64,000 nt of DNA from Nomia melanderi. Lineage: Eukaryota; Arthropoda; Insecta; Hymenoptera; Halictidae. Both the position numbers and the translations under genes were made by a program. Where the stretch lies: assembly GCF_051020985.1 (NCBI RefSeq), contig NW_027475133.1, forward strand, positions 1,550,001-1,614,000, in the 5' to 3' direction. This document shows positions 11,386 through 24,901 of the stretch, in pieces (the stretch's first letter is position 1; each line of letters starts with the position of its first letter). The notes under the pieces are model-generated. The model did not search any database. It saw nothing but the letters and a program-made list of their open reading frames with translations, and had not been told where the DNA came from.

Positions 11386-11734
11386 CCGAGAAAACCACCG
11401 TCTCATGGGGCCGCACACTCAGGGTCAGTGAAAAATCCACTATATATCTGGTGATATCTCGGGTGCTATTACAGATAGCGCAATAAATCAAAGTGCATTG
11501 TCTGTAGGAGGCCCTGGCGCATGAATCTGTACAGCGGGAACGACCTCGGACCACCAGGGGCCGAGAAAACCACAGTCTCATTGGGCCGGACACTCAGCGT
11601 CAGGGAAAATCCAATATATATCTGGCGACATATCGGGTGCTATTAGGGATAGCGCAATAAACCAAAGTGAATTATGTGCCGGAGGCCCTGGCGCATCAAT
11701 CTGTGCAGCAGGAACGACCTCGGATCACCAGGGG
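11386..11734 (+). repeat. Two-monomer insertion between duplication halves
   Basis: These 349 bp have no counterpart between the two halves of the source block. The right part matches bases around 1905-2110, at an offset of one base less than 55 monomers, and carries the same one-base deletion. It is therefore sequence of the region-1 HOR brought in by a further exchange. Confidence 0.75.
11549..11722 (+). repeat. 174-bp monomer (same 1-bp deletion)
   Basis: Third copy, in the two-monomer insertion between the duplication halves. Confidence 0.85.
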
Positions 11735-13174
11735 CCGAGAAAATCACCTTCTCCTGGAGCCGGACTGCCAGGGTCAGGGAAAAATCCAATATATATCTGG
11801 TGATATCTCGGGTGCTATTAGAGATAGCGCTATAAACCAAAGTGAATTATCTGCAGGAGGCCCTGGCGCATGCATCTGTGCAGCGGGAACGACCTCCGAC
11901 CACCAGGGGCCGAGTAAACCACCGTCTCATGGGGCCGGACACTCAGGGTCAGGGAAAAATCCAATATATATCCGGTGATATCTCGGGTGCTATTACAGAT
12001 AGCGCAATAAATCAAAGTGCATTGTCCGTAGGAGTCCCTGGCGCATGAATCTGTGCAGAGGGAACAACCTCGGACCACCAGAGGCCGAGAAAATTACAGA
12101 TTTTCGGTATCCGCCACCCAAAGTCATGTAAAAATCCAGCATATATATGGAGCTTTCTCGGGTGCTATTACAGATAGCGCAATAAATCAAAGTGCACTGT
12201 CTGTAGGAGGCCCTGGCGCATCAATCTGGGCAGAGGGAACGACCTCGGACCACCAGGGGCCGAGAAAACCACAGTCTCATGGGGCCGGACACTCAGGGTC
12301 AGGCGAAAATCCAATATATATCTGGTGTTATCTCGGGTGCTATTACAGATAGCGCAATAAATCAAAGTGCATTTTCTGCAGGAGGCCCTGGCGCATGAAT
12401 CTGTGCAGCGGTATCTACCTCGGATCACCAGGGTCCGAGAAAATCACCGAGACATGGGGCCGGGCACTCAGGGTCAGGTAAAAATCCAATATATATCTGG
12501 TGATATCTCGGGTTATATTACAGATAGAACAATAAATCAAAGTGAATTATCTGCAGGAGGCCCTGGCGCATGAATCTGTGCAGCGGGAACGACCTCGGAC
12601 CACCAGGGGCCGAGAAAACCACCGCCTCATGGGGCCGGACGCTCAGTGTCAGGGAAAAATCCAATATATATCTGGTGATATCTCGGGTGCTATTACAGAT
12701 AGCCCAAGAAATCAAGGTGCATTGTCTGTATTAGGCCCCGGCGCATGAATCTGTGCAGCGGGAACGACCTCGGACCACCAGGGGCCGAGAAAACCACCGT
12801 CTCATGGGGCCGGACACTCAGGGTCATGGAAAAATCCAACATATATCTGGTGATATCTCGGGTGCTATTACAGATAGCGCAATAAATCAAAGTGCATTAT
12901 CTGTAGGAGGCCCTGGCGCATGAATCTGTGCAGCGGGAACGACCTCTGACCACCAGGGGCCGAGAAAACCACCGTCTCATGGGGCCGGACACTCTGGGTC
13001 GGGGAAAAATCCAATATATATCTGGTGATATCTCGGGTGCTATTAGAGATAGCGCGATAAATCAAAGTGACTTATCTGCAGGAGGCCCTGGCGCATGCAT
13101 CTGTGCAGCGGGAACGACCTCGGACCACCAGGGGCCGAGAAAACCACAGTCTCATGGGGCCGGACACTCAGGGT
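11735..13174 (+). repeat. Large duplication, right part, copy 2
   Basis: Copy of 4386-5825, including the B2 monomer at 12073, which is the last type-B monomer for about 9.6 kb. The match ends where GGGTCAGGGTAAAATCC here replaces GGGTCGGGGAAAAATCC. Confidence 0.85.
12073..12247 (+). repeat. Type-B monomer, subtype B2
   Basis: Copy of the 4724 monomer, 7,349 bp away. It is the last B2 in the window. Confidence 0.9.
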
Positions 13175-14347
13175 CAGGGTAAAATCCAATATATATCTGG
13201 TGATATCTCGGGTGCTATTAGAGATAGCGCAATACACCAAAGTGAATTATCTGCAGGAGGCCCTGGCGCATGAATCTGTGCAGCGGGAACGACCTCGGAC
13301 AACCAGGGGCCGAGAAAACCACCGCCTCATTGGGCCGGACACTCAGGGTCAGGGAAAAATCCAATATATATCTCATGATATCTCGGGTGCTATTACATAT
13401 AGCGGGATATATCAAAGTGCATTGTCTGCAGGAGGCTCTAGCGCATGAACCTGTGCAGCGAGATCGATCTCGGACCCCCAGGGGCCGAGAAAACCACCGA
13501 CACATGGGGCCGGGCACTCAGGGTCAGGGAAAAATCCAATATATATCTGGTGATAGCTCGGGTGCTATTACAGATAGCGCAATAAATCAAAGTGCATTGT
13601 CTGTAGGAGGCCCTGGCGCATGAATCTGTGCAGCGGGAACGACCTCGGACCACCAGGGGCCGAGAAAACCACAGTCTCATGGGGCCGGACACTCAGGGCC
13701 AGGGGAAAATCCAATATATATCTAGTGATATCTCGGGTGCTATTAGAGATAGCGCAATAAACCAAAGTGTATTATTTGCAGGAGGCCCTGGCGCATGAAT
13801 CTGTGCAACGGGAACGACCTCGGACCACCAGGGGCCGAGAAAACCACCGTCTCATGGGGCCGGACACTCCGGGTCAGTGAAAAATCCAATATATATCTGG
13901 TTATATCTCGAGTGCTATTACAGATAGCGCAATAAATCAAAGTCCATTGTCTGTAGGAGGACCTTGCGCATGAATCTGTGCAGCGGGAAGTACCTCGGAC
14001 CACCAGGGGCCGAGAAAACCACAGTCTCACGGGGTCGGACACTCAGTGTCAGGGAAAAATCCAATATATATCTGGTGATATCTCGGGTGCTATTAGAGAT
14101 AGCGCAATAAACCAAAGTGAATTATCCACAGGGGCTCCGGGCGCATGAATCTGTGCTGCGGGAACGACCTCGGACCACCAGGGGCCGAGACAACCACCGT
14201 CTCATGGGGCCGGACACTCAGGGTCATGGAAGAATCCAATATATACCTGGTGATATCTCGGGTGCTATTAGAGATAGCGCAATAAACCAAAGTGAATTAT
14301 CTGCAGGAGGCCCTGGCGCATGAACCTGTGCAGCGGGAACGACCTCG

Positions 14348-14521
14348 GACACCAGGAGCCGAGAAAACCACTGTCTCATGGGGTCGGACACTCAGGGTCA
14401 GGGAAAAATCCAATTTATATCTGGTGATATCTCGGGTGCTATTAGAGATAGCGCAATAAACCAAAGTGAATTATCTGCAGGAGGCCCTGGCGCATGAATC
14501 TGTGCCGCGGGAACGACCTCG
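14348..14521 (+). repeat. 174-bp monomer (GGACACCAGGAGCC)
   Basis: One C is missing at the start of the monomer, and GAGCC replaces GGGCC. Confidence 0.85.
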
Positions 14522-15046
14522 GATCACCAGGGTCCGAGATAACCACCGTCTCATGGGGCCGGACACCCAGGGTCGGGGAAAAATCCAATATATATCTGGT
14601 GATATCTCGGGTGCTATTACAGATAGCGCAATAAATCAAAGTGCATTGTCTGTAGGAGGCCCAGGCGAATGAATCTGTGCACCGGGATCGACCTCGGACC
14701 ACCAGGGGCCGAGAAAATCACCGTCTCATGGGGCCGGACTGTCAGGGTCAGGGAAAAATCCAATATATATCTGGTGATATCTCGGGTGCGATTGGAGATA
14801 ACGCAATAAACCAAAGTGCATTGTCTGCAGCAGGCCCTGGCGCATGAATCTGTGCAGCGGGAACGACCTCGGACCACCAGAGGCCGAGAAAACCACCGTC
14901 TCATGGGGCCGGACTCTCAGGGTCAGGGAAAAATCCAATATATATCTGGTGATATCTCGGGTGCTGTTAGAAATAGCGCAATAAATCAAAGTGAATTATC
15001 TGCAGAGGGCCCTGGCGCATGAATCTGTGCAGCGGGAACGACCTCG

Positions 15047-15220
15047 GACACCAGGAGCCGAGAAAACCACCGTCTCATGAGGTCGGACACTCAGGGTCAG
15101 GGAAAAATCCAATATATATCTGGTGATATCTCGGGTGCTATTACAGATAGCGCAATAAATCAAAGTGCATTGTCTGTAGGAGGCCCTGGCGCATGAATCT
15201 GTGCAGCCGGATCGACCTCG
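15047..15220 (+). repeat. 174-bp monomer (GGACACCAGGAGCC)
   Basis: Same deletion and substitution as 14348, four monomers earlier. Confidence 0.85.
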
Positions 15221-16069
15221 GACCACCAGGGGCAGAGAAAACTACCGTCTCATGGGGCCGGACACTCAGGGCCAGGGACAAATCCAATATATATCTGGCG
15301 ATATCTCGGGTGCTATTGGAGATAGCGCAATAAACCAAAGTGCATTGTCTGTAGGAGGCACTGGCGCATGAATCTGTGAGGCGGGAACGATCTCTGACCG
15401 CCAGGTGCAGAGAAAACCACAGTCTTATGGGCCAGGACACTCAGGGTCATGGGAAAATACAATATATATCTGGTGATATCTCGGGTGCTATTAGAGATAG
15501 CGCAATAAACCAAAGTGAATTATCTGCAGGAGGCCCTGGCGCATGCATCTGCGCAGCGGGAACGACCTCTGACCACCGGGGGCCGAGAAAACCACAGTCT
15601 CATGGGGCCGGACACTCTGGGTCGGGGAAAAATCCAATATATATCTGGTGATATCTCGGGTGCTATTAGAGATAGCGCGATAAATCAAAGTGACTTATCT
15701 GCAGGAGGCCCTGGCGCATGCATCTGTGCAGCGGGAACGACCTCGGACCTCCAGGGGCCGAGAAAACCACAGTCTCATGGGGCCGGACACTCAGGGTCAG
15801 GGGAAAATCCAACATATATTTGGTGATATCTCGGGTGCTATTACAGATAGCGCAATAAATCAAAGTGAATTGTCTGTAGGAGGCCCTGGCGCATGAATCT
15901 GTGCAGCCGGAACGACCTCGAACCACCAGGGGCCGCGAAAACCACCGTCTCATGGGGCCGGACACTCAGGGTCAGTGAAAGATCCAATATATATCTGGTG
16001 GTATCTCGGGTGCTATTACAGATAGCGTAATAAATAAATGTGCATTGTCTGTAGGAGGCCCTGGCGCAT

Positions 16070-17300
16070 GAATCTGTGCAGCGGGAACGACCTCGGACCA
16101 CCAGGGGCCGAGAAAACCACAGTCTCATGGGGCCGGACACTCAGGGTTAGGGGAAAATCCAACATATATCTGGTGATATCTCGGGTTATATTACAGATAG
16201 CACAATAAATCAAAGTGCATTGTCTGTATTAGGACCCGGCGCATGAATCTGTGCAGCGGGAACGACCTCGGATCACCAGGGGCGAGAAAACCACCGTCTC
16301 ATGGGGCCGGACACTCAGGGTCAGTGAAAAATCCAATATATATCTGGTGATATCTCGGGTGCTATTACAGATAGCGCAATAAATGAAAGTGCATTGTCTG
16401 TAGGAGGCCCTGGCGCATGAATCTGTGCAGCGGGAACGACCTCGGACCACCAGGGGCCGAGAAAACCACAGTCTCATGGGGCCGGACACTCAGAGTCAGG
16501 GGAAAATCCAATATATATCTGGTGATATCTCGGGTGCTATTAGAGATAGCGCAATAAACCAAAGTGTATTATCTGCAGGAGGCCCTGGCGCATGAATCTG
16601 TGCAACGGGAACGACCTCGGACCACCAGGGGCCGAGAAAACCACCGTCTCATGGGGCCGGACACTCAGGGTCAGTGAAAAATCCAATATATATCTGGTTA
16701 TATCTCGAGTGCTATTACAGATAGCGCAATAAATCAAAGTGCATTGTCTGTAGGAGGACCTTGCGCATGAATCTGTGCAGCGGGAACTACCTCGGACCAC
16801 CAGGGGCCGAGAAAACCACCGTCTCATGGGGCCGGACAGTCAGGGTCAGGGAAAAATCCAATATATTTCTGGTGATATCTCGGGTTATATTACAGATAGA
16901 ACAATAAATCAAAGTGCATTGTTTGTAGGAGGCCCTGGTGCATGAATCTGTGCAGCGGGAACGACCTGGGACCACCAGGGGCCGAGAAAACCACCGACAC
17001 ATGGGGCCGGACACTCAGGGTCAGGGAAATGTCCAATATATATCGGGTGATATCTCGGGTGCTAGTAGAGATAGCGCAATAAACCAAAGTGAATTATCTG
17101 CAGGAGGCCCTGGCGCATGAATCTGTGCAGCGGGAACGACCTCGAACCATCAGGGGCCGAGAAAACCACCGTCTCATGGGGCCGGACACTCAGGCTTAGG
17201 GAAAAATCCAATATATATCTGGTGATATCTCGGGTGCTATTACAGATAGCCCAAGAAATCAAAGTGCATTGTCTGTATTAGGCCCCGGTGCATGAATCTG
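16070..17300 (+). repeat. 14-monomer-offset duplication, copy 1
   Basis: This matches 18519-19750 at an offset of 2,449 bp, then 2,450 bp after the one-base deletion in the 16271 monomer that the other copy lacks. The order of rare variants is shared: ATTAGGACCCGG, TTATATCTCGAG, GGACCTTGCGC, GTTTGTAGG, CCTGGGACC, CTAGTAGAG. Confidence 0.8.
16271..16444 (+). repeat. 174-bp monomer (GGGGCGAG)
   Basis: One C is missing in the right arm of dyad 1. Its duplication partner near 18720 keeps the base, so this loss is younger than that duplication. Confidence 0.85.
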
Positions 17301-18518
17301 TGCAGCGGGAACGACCTCGGACCACCAGGGGCCGAGAAAACCACCGTCTCATGGGGCCGGACACTCAGGGTCAGGGAAAAATCCAATATATATCTGCTGA
17401 TATCTCGGGTGCTATTACAGATAGCGCAATAAATCAGAGTGCATTGTCTGTAGGAGGCCCTGGCGCATGAATCTGTGTAGCGGGAACGACCTCGGACAAC
17501 CAGAGGCCGAGAAAACCACAGTCTCATGGGTCCGGACGCTCAGGGTCAGGGGAAAATCCAACATATATCTGGTGATATCTCCGGTGCTATTACAGATAGC
17601 GCAATAAATCAAAGTGAATTGTCTGTAGGACGCCCTGGCGCATGAATCTGTGCAGCCGGAACGACCTCGAACCACCAGGGGCCGCGAAAACCACCGTCTC
17701 ATGGGGCCGGACACTCAGGGTCAGTGAAAGATCCAATATATATCTGGTGGTATCTCGGGTGCTATTACAGATAGCGTAATAAATAAATGTACATTGTCTG
17801 TAGGAGGCCCTGGTGCATGAATCTGTGCAGAGGGAACGACCTCGGACCACCAGGGGCCGAGAAAACCACAGTCTCATGGGGTCGGACACTCAGGGTCAGG
17901 GAAGAATCCAATATATACCTGGTGATATCTCGGGTGCTATTAGAGATAGCGCAATAAACCAAAGTGAATTATCTGCAGGAGACCCTGGCGCATGAATCTG
18001 TGCAGCGGGAACGACCTCGGACCACCAGGGGCCGAGACAACAACCGTCTTATGGGGCCGGACACTCAGGGTCAGGGAAAAATCCAATATATTTCTGGTGA
18101 TATCTCGGGTTATATTACAGATAGAACAATAAATCAAAGTGCATTGTCTGTAGGAGGCCCTGGCGCATGAATCTGTGCAGCGGGAACGACCTCGGACCAC
18201 CAGGGGCCGAGAAAACCACCGTCTCATGGGGCCGGACACTCAGGGTCAGGGAAAAATCTATCATATATCTGGTGATATCTCGGGTGCTATTAGAGATAGC
18301 GCAATAAACAGAAGTGAATTATCTGCAGGAGGCCCTGGCGCATGAATCTGTGCAGCGGGAACGACCTCGGATTACCAGGGTCCGAGATAACCACCGTCTC
18401 ATGGGGCCGGACACTCAGGGTCAGTGAAAGATCCAATATATATCTGGTGGTATCTCGGGTGCTATTACAGATAGCGTAATAAATAAATGTGCATTGTCTG
18501 TAGGAGGCCCTGGTGCAT

Positions 18519-19750
18519 GAATCTGTGCAGCGGGAACGACCTCGGACCACCAGGGACCGAGAAAACCACAGTCTCATGGGGCCGGACACTCAGGGTCAGG
18601 GGAAAATCCAACATATATCTGGTGATATCTCGGGTTATATTACAGATAGCACAATAAATCAAAGTGCATTGTCTGTATTAGGACCCGGCGCATGAATCTG
18701 TGCAGCGGGAACGACCTCGGATCACCAGGGGCCGAGAAAACCACCGTCTCATGGGGCCGGACACTCAGGGTCAGTGAAAAATCCAATATATATCTGGTGA
18801 TATCTCGGGTGCTATTACAGATAGCGCAATAAATCAAAGTGCATTGTCTGTAGGAGGCCCTGGCGCATGAATCTGTGCAGCGGGAACGACCTCGGACCAC
18901 CAGGGGCCGAGAAAACCACAGTCTCATGGGGCCGGACACTCAGGGTCAGGGGAAAATCCAATATATATCTGGTGATATCTCCGGTGCTATTAGAGATAGC
19001 GCAATAAACCAAAGTGTATTATCTGCAGGAGGCACTGGCGCATGAATCTGTGCAACGGGAACGACCTCGGACCACCAGGGGCCGAGAAAACCACCGTCTC
19101 ATGGGGCCGGACACTCAGGGTCAGTGAAAAATCCAATATATATCTGGTTATATCTCGAGTGCTATTACAGATAGCGCATCAAATCAAAGTGCATTGTCTG
19201 TAGGAGGACCTTGCGCATGAATCTGTGCAGCGGGAACTACCTCGGACCACCAGGGGCCGAGAAAACCACCGTCTCATGGGGCCGGACAGTCAGGGTCAGG
19301 GAAAAATCCAATATATTTCTGGTGATATCTCGGGTTATATTACAGATAGAACAATAAATCAAAGTGCATTGTTTGTAGGAGGCCCTGGTGCATGAATCTG
19401 TGCAGCGGGAACGACCTGGGACCACCAGGGGCCGAGAAAACCACCGACACATGGGGCCGGACAATCAGGGTCAGGGAAATGTCCAATATATATCGGGTGA
19501 TATCTCAGGTGCTAGTAGAGATAGCGCAATAAACCAAAGTGAATTATCTGCAGGAGGCCCTGGCGCATGAATCTGTGCAGCGGGAGCGACCTCGAACCAC
19601 CAGGGGCCGAGAAAACCACCGTCTCATGGGGCCGGACACTCAGGCTCAGGGAAAAATCCAATATATATCTGGTGATATCTCGGGTGCTATTACAGATAGC
19701 CCAAGAAATCAAAGTGCATTGTCTGTATTAGGCCCCGGTGCATGAATCTG
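18519..19750 (+). repeat. 14-monomer-offset duplication, copy 2
   Basis: Copy of 16070-17300. To its right, 19486-20186 reappears at 35700-36400 (offset 16,214 bp). That match carries the paired variants CATAGGGCC and ACACACAGGG, which ties region 2 to region 4. Confidence 0.8.
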
Positions 19751-20954
19751 TGCAGCGGGAACGACCTCGGTCCACCAGGGGCCGAGAAAACCACCGTCTC
19801 ATGGGGCCGGACACTCAGGGTCAGGGAAAAATCCAATATATATCTGGTGATATCTCGGGTGCTATTACAGATAGCGCAATAAATCAAAGTGAATTGTCTG
19901 TAGGAGGCCCTGGCGCATGAATCTGTGCGTCCGGAACGACCTCGAACCACCAGGGGCCGCGAAAACCACCGTCTCATAGGGCCGGACACACAGGGTCAGT
20001 GAAAGATCCAATATATATCTGGTGGTATCTCGGGTGCTATTACAGATAGCGTAATAAATAAATGTGCATTGTCTGTAGGAGGCCCTGGCGCATGAATCTG
20101 TATAGAGGGAACGACCTCGGACCACCAGGGGCCGAGAAAACTACCGTCTCATGGGGCCGGACACTCAGGTTCAGGGAAGAATCCATTATATATCTGGTGA
20201 TATATCGGGTGCTATTACAGATAGCCCAAGAAATGAAAGTGCATTGTCTGTATTATGACCCGGCGCATGAATCTGTGCAGCGGGAACGACCTCGGATCAC
20301 CAGGGGCCGAGAAAACCACCGTCTCATGGGGCCGGACACTCAGGGTCAGTGAAAAATCCAATATATATCTGGTGATATCTCGGGTGCTATTACAGATAGC
20401 GCAATAAATCAAAGTGCATTGTCTGTAGGAGGCCCTGGCGCATGAATCTGTGCAGCGGGAACGACCTCGGACCACCAGGGGCCGAGAAAACCACAGTCTC
20501 ATGGGGCCGGACACTCAGGGTCAGGGGAAAATCCAATATATATCTGGTGATATCTCGGGTGCTATTAGAGATAGCGCAATAAACCAAAGTGTATTATCTG
20601 CAGGAGGCCCTGGCGCATGAATCTGTGCAACGGGAACGACCTCGGACCACCAGGGGCCGAGAAAACCACCGTCTCATGGGGCCGGACACTCAGGGTCAGT
20701 GAAAAATCCAATATATATCTGGTTGTATCTCGAGTGCTATTACAGATAGCGCAATAAATCAAAGTGCATTGTCTGTAGGAGGACCTTGCGCATGATTCTG
20801 TGCAGCGGGATCTACCTCGGACCACCAGGGGCCGAGAAAACCACAGTTTCATGGGGTCGGACACTCAGGGTCAGGGAAGAATCCAATATATATCTGGTGA
20901 TATCTCGTGTGCTATTAGAGATAGCGCAATAAACCAAAATGAATTATCTGCAGG

Positions 20955-21835
20955 AGACCCTGGCGCATGAATCTGTGCAGCGGGAACGACCTCGGACCAC
21001 CAGGGGCCGAGACAACAACCGTCTCATGGGGCCGGACACTCAGGGTCAGGGAAAAATCCAATATATTTCTGGTGATATCTCGGGTTATATTACAGATAGA
21101 ACAATAAATCAAAGTGCATTGTCTGTAGGAGGCCCTGGCGCATGAATCTGTGCAGCGGGAACGACCTCGGACCACCAGGGGCCGAGAAAACCACCGTCTC
21201 ATGGGGCCGGACACTCAGGGTCAGGGAAAAATCCAATATATATCTGGTGATATCTCGGGTGCTATTACAGATAGCCCAAGAAATCAAAGTGCATTGTCTG
21301 TATTAGGCCCCGGCGCATGAATCTGTGCAGCGGGAACGACCTCGGACCACCAGGGGCCGAGAAAACCACCGTCTCATGGGGCCGGACACTCAGGGTCAGG
21401 GAAGAATCCAATATATATCTGGTGATATCTCGGGTGCTATTACAGATAGCGCAATAAATCAAAGTGCATTGTCTGTAGGAGGCTCAGGCGAATGAATCTG
21501 TGCAGCGGGAACGACCTTGGACCACCAGGGGCCGAGAAAACCACAGTCTCATGGGGCCGGACACTCAGGGTCAGGGGAAAATCCAATATATATCTGGTGA
21601 TATCTCGGGTGCTATTACAGATAGCGCAATAAACCAAAGTGCATTGTCTGTAGGTGGCTCTTGCGAATGAATCTGTACCGCAGGAACGACCTCGGACCAC
21701 CAGTGGCCGAGAAAATTACAGATATTCGGAATCCGTCACCCAAGGTCATGTAAAAATCCAGCAAATATCTGGTGATATCTCGGGTGCTATTAGAGATAGC
21801 GCAATAAACCAAAGTGCATTGTCTGTAGGAGGCCC
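20955..21835 (+). repeat. 5-monomer block repeated at 31394-32274
   Basis: The offset is 10,439 bp, which is 59 monomers plus 114 bp; the 114 bp are the two 57-bp insertions lying between the copies. Shared variants are GACAACAACC, ATATTTCTGG, GATAGCCCAAGAAATC and the GCAAATATCTGG type-B monomer. Confidence 0.8.
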
Positions 21836-21869
21836 AGGCGAATGAATCTGTGCAGCGGAAACGACCTCG
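21695..21869 (+). repeat. Type-B monomer, subtype B1 (GCAAATATC form)
   Basis: B1 with CCAGCAAATATCTGG in place of CCAGCATATATCTGG. First type-B monomer after a gap of about 9.4 kb. Confidence 0.9.
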
Positions 21870-22044
21870 GACCACCAGGGGCCGAGAAAATTACAGATAT
21901 TCGGAATCCGTCACCCAAGGTCATATAAAAATCCAGCATATATCTGGTGATATCTCGGGTGCTATTACAGATAGCCTAATAACCCAAAGTGCATTGTCTG
22001 TAGGTGGCCCTGGCGCATGAATCTGGGCAGCGGGAACGACCTCG
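21870..22044 (+). repeat. Type-B monomer, subtype B1
   Basis: Directly follows another type-B monomer, the only such B-B pair seen. It has GTCATATAAAA. Confidence 0.9.
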
Positions 22045-22744
22045 GACCACCAGGGACCGAGAAAACCAGAGTCTCATGGAGCCGGACACTCAGGGTCAGG
22101 GAAAAATCCAATATATATCTGGTGATATCTCGGGTGCTATTACAGATAGCGCAATAAATCAAAGTGCATTGTCTGTAGGAGGCCCTGGCGCATTAATCTG
22201 TGCAGCGGGAACGACCTCGGACCACCAGGGGCCGAGAAAACCACCGTCTCATGGGGCCGGACACTCAGAGTCAGGGAAAAATCTATCATATATCTGGTGA
22301 TATCTCGGGTGCTATTACAGATAGCGCAATAAATCAGAGTGCATTGTCTGTAGGAGGCCCTGGCGCATGAATCTGTGTAGCGGGAACGACCTCGGACCAC
22401 CAGAGGCCGAGAAAACCACAGTCTCATGGGGCCGGACGCTCAGGGTCAGGGGAAAATCCAATATATATCTGGTGATATCTCGGGTGCTATTAGAGATAGC
22501 GCAATAAACCAAAGTGAATTATCTGCAGGAGGCCCTGGCGCATGAATCTGTGCAACGGGAACGACCTCGGACCACCAGGGGCCGAGAAAACCACCGTCTC
22601 ATGGGGCCGGACACTCAGGGTCAGTGAAAAATCCAATATATATCTGGTGATATCTCGGGTGCTATTACAGATAGCGCAATATATCAAAGTGCATTGTCTG
22701 TAGGAGACCCTGGCGCATGAATCTGTGCAGCGGGAACGACCTCG

Positions 22745-22976
22745 GACCACCAGGGGGCGAGACAACAACCGTCTCATGGGGCCGGACACTCAGGGTCAGG
22801 GAAAAATCAGGGGCCGAGAAAACCACCGTCTCATGGGGCCGGACATTCAGGGTCAGGGGAAAATCTAATATATATCTGGTGATATCTCGGGTGCTATTAG
22901 AGATAGCGAAATAAATCAAAGTGAATTATCTGCAGGAGGCCCTGGCGCGAGTATCTGTGCAGCGGGAACGACCTCG
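22745..22976 (+). repeat. 232-bp monomer with 57-bp internal duplication (copy A)
   Basis: Monomer positions 8-64 occur twice: first at 22752-22808, then at 22809-22865. The join reads GGGAAAAATC followed by AGGGGCCGAG. The two 57-bp units differ (GACAACAACC against GAAAACCACC, CACTC against CATTC), so the insertion may have come from unequal exchange between two different monomers; divergence after a simple slip is the alternative. The first unit has GGGGGCGAG in place of GGGGCCGAG, a change shared with copy B only. Confidence 0.9.
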
Positions 22977-24901
22977 GACCACCAGGGGCCAAGAAAACCA
23001 CCGTCTCATGGCGCCGGACACTCAGGGTCAGGGAAAAATCCAATATATATCTGGTGATATCTCGGGTGCTATTAGAGATAGCCAAATAAATCAAAGTGCA
23101 TTGTCGGTAGGAGGCCCTGGCGCATGAATCTGTGCAGCGGGAACGACCTCGGACCACCAGGGGCCGGGAAAACCACAGCCTCATGGGGCCGGACACTCAG
23201 GGTCAGGGGAAAATCCAATATATATCTGGTGATATCTCGGGTGCTATTAGAGATAGCGCAATAAACCAAAGTGAATTATCTGCAGGAGGCCCTGGCGTAT
23301 GCATCTGTGCAGCGGGAACGACCTCGGACCACCAGGGGCCAAGAAAACCACCGTCTCATGGCGCCGGACACTCAGGGTCAGGGAAAAATCCAATATATAT
23401 CTGGTGATATCTCGGGTGCTATTAGAGATAGCCAAATAAATCAAAGTGCATTGTCGGTAGGAGGCCCTGGCGCATGAATCTGTGCAGCGGGAACGACCTC
23501 GGACCACCAGGGGCCGGGAAAACCACAGTCTCATGGGGCCGGACACTCAGGGTCAGGGGAAAATCCAATATATATCTGGTGATATCTCGGGTGCTATTAG
23601 AGATAGCGCAATAAACCAAAGTGAATTATCTGCAGGAGGCCCTGGCGTATGCATCTGTGCAGCGGGAACGACCTCGGACCACCAGGGGCCAAGAAAACCA
23701 CCGTCTCATGGCGCCGGACACTCAGGGTCAGGGAAAAATCCAATATATATCTGGTGATATCTCGGGTGCTATTACAGATAGCGCAATAAATCAAAGTGCA
23801 TTGTCTGTAGGAGGCCCTGGCGCATGAATCTGTGCAGCGGGAACGACCTCGGACCACCAGGGGCCGGGAAAACCACAGTCTCATGGGGCCGGACACTCAG
23901 GGACAGGGGAAAATCCAATATATATCTGGTGATATCTCGGGTGCTATTACAGATAGCGCAATAAATCAAAGTGCATTGTCTGTAGGAGGCCCTGGCGCAT
24001 GAATCTGTGCAGCGGGAACGACCTCGGAACACCAGGGACCGAGAAAACCACCGCCTCATGGGGCCGGACACTCAGGGTCAGTGAAAAATCCAATATATAT
24101 GGGGTGATATCTCGGGTGCTATTACAGATAGCGGAATAAATCAAAGTGCATTATCTGTAGGAGACCCTGGCGCATGAATCTGTGCAGCGGGAACGACCTC
24201 GGAACACCAGGGACCGAGAAAACCACCGTCTCATGGGGCCGGACACTCGGGGTCAGTGAAAAATCCAATATATATCTGGTGATATCTCGGGTGCTATTAC
24301 AGATATCGCAATAAACCAAAGTGCACTGTCTGTAGGAGGCCCTGGCGCATGAATCTGGGCAGCGGGAACGACCTCGGACCACCAGGGGCCGAGAAAACCA
24401 CCGTCTCATGGGTCCGGACACTCAGGGTCAGGGGAAAATCCAATATATATCTGGTGATATCTCGGGTGATATTAGAGATAGCGCAATAAACCAAAGTGAA
24501 TTATCTGAAGGAGGCCCTGGCGCATGCATCTGTGCAGCGGGAACGACCTCGGACCACCAGGGGCCAAGAAAACCACCGTCTCATGGCGCCGGACACTCAG
24601 GGTCAGGGAAAAATCCAATATATATCTGGTGATATCTCGGGTGCTATTTGAGATAGCGCAATAAATCAAAGTGCATTGTCTGTAGGAGGCCCAGGCGCAT
24701 GAATCTGGCCAGCGGGAACGACCTCGGACCACCATGGGCCGAGAAAACCACAGTCTCATGGGGCCGGACACTCAGGGTCAGGGGAAAATCCAATATATAT
24801 CTGGTGATATCTCGGGTGCTATTACAGATAGCGCAATAAACCAAAGTGCATTGTCTGTAGGAGGCCCTTGCGAATGATTCTGTGCCGCAGGAACGACCTC
24901 G

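Larger units (their letters stand above)
1..13200 (+). repeat. Region 1: diverse monomers, B1/B2 interspersed
   Basis: This part mixes type-A monomers with twelve type-B monomers. It carries the 9-monomer HOR and a 2.9-kb block repeated about 7 kb downstream. Distinctive type-A variants include a TTCTCCTGGAGCCGG form near 900, 2475, 4395 and 11755. Overlapping matches at offsets of 1,574, 1,925, 2,100, 2,449, 7,000 and 7,349 bp show repeated in-register exchange; each is a whole number of monomers, or one base less. No gene is present. Confidence 0.9.
13175..22457 (+). repeat. Region 2: type-A monomers, no type B until 21.7 kb
   Basis: Monomers here are type A with several recurrent local variants: CAGTGAAAGATCC with GTGGTATC, CTGTATTAGGCCCCGG, GACACATGGGGCC, and TTATATTACAGATAGAACAAT. 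These variants recur at offsets of 1,575, 2,275, 2,450 and 2,975 bp, so the same pieces were reshuffled in monomer steps. The same variant set returns in region 4. No gene is present. Confidence 0.9.

Noticed and set aside
22809..22865. Mobile-element insertion at the 57-bp duplication
   Set aside because: The extra 57 bp are monomer sequence in tandem with itself, with no foreign DNA, terminal repeats or target-site duplication.
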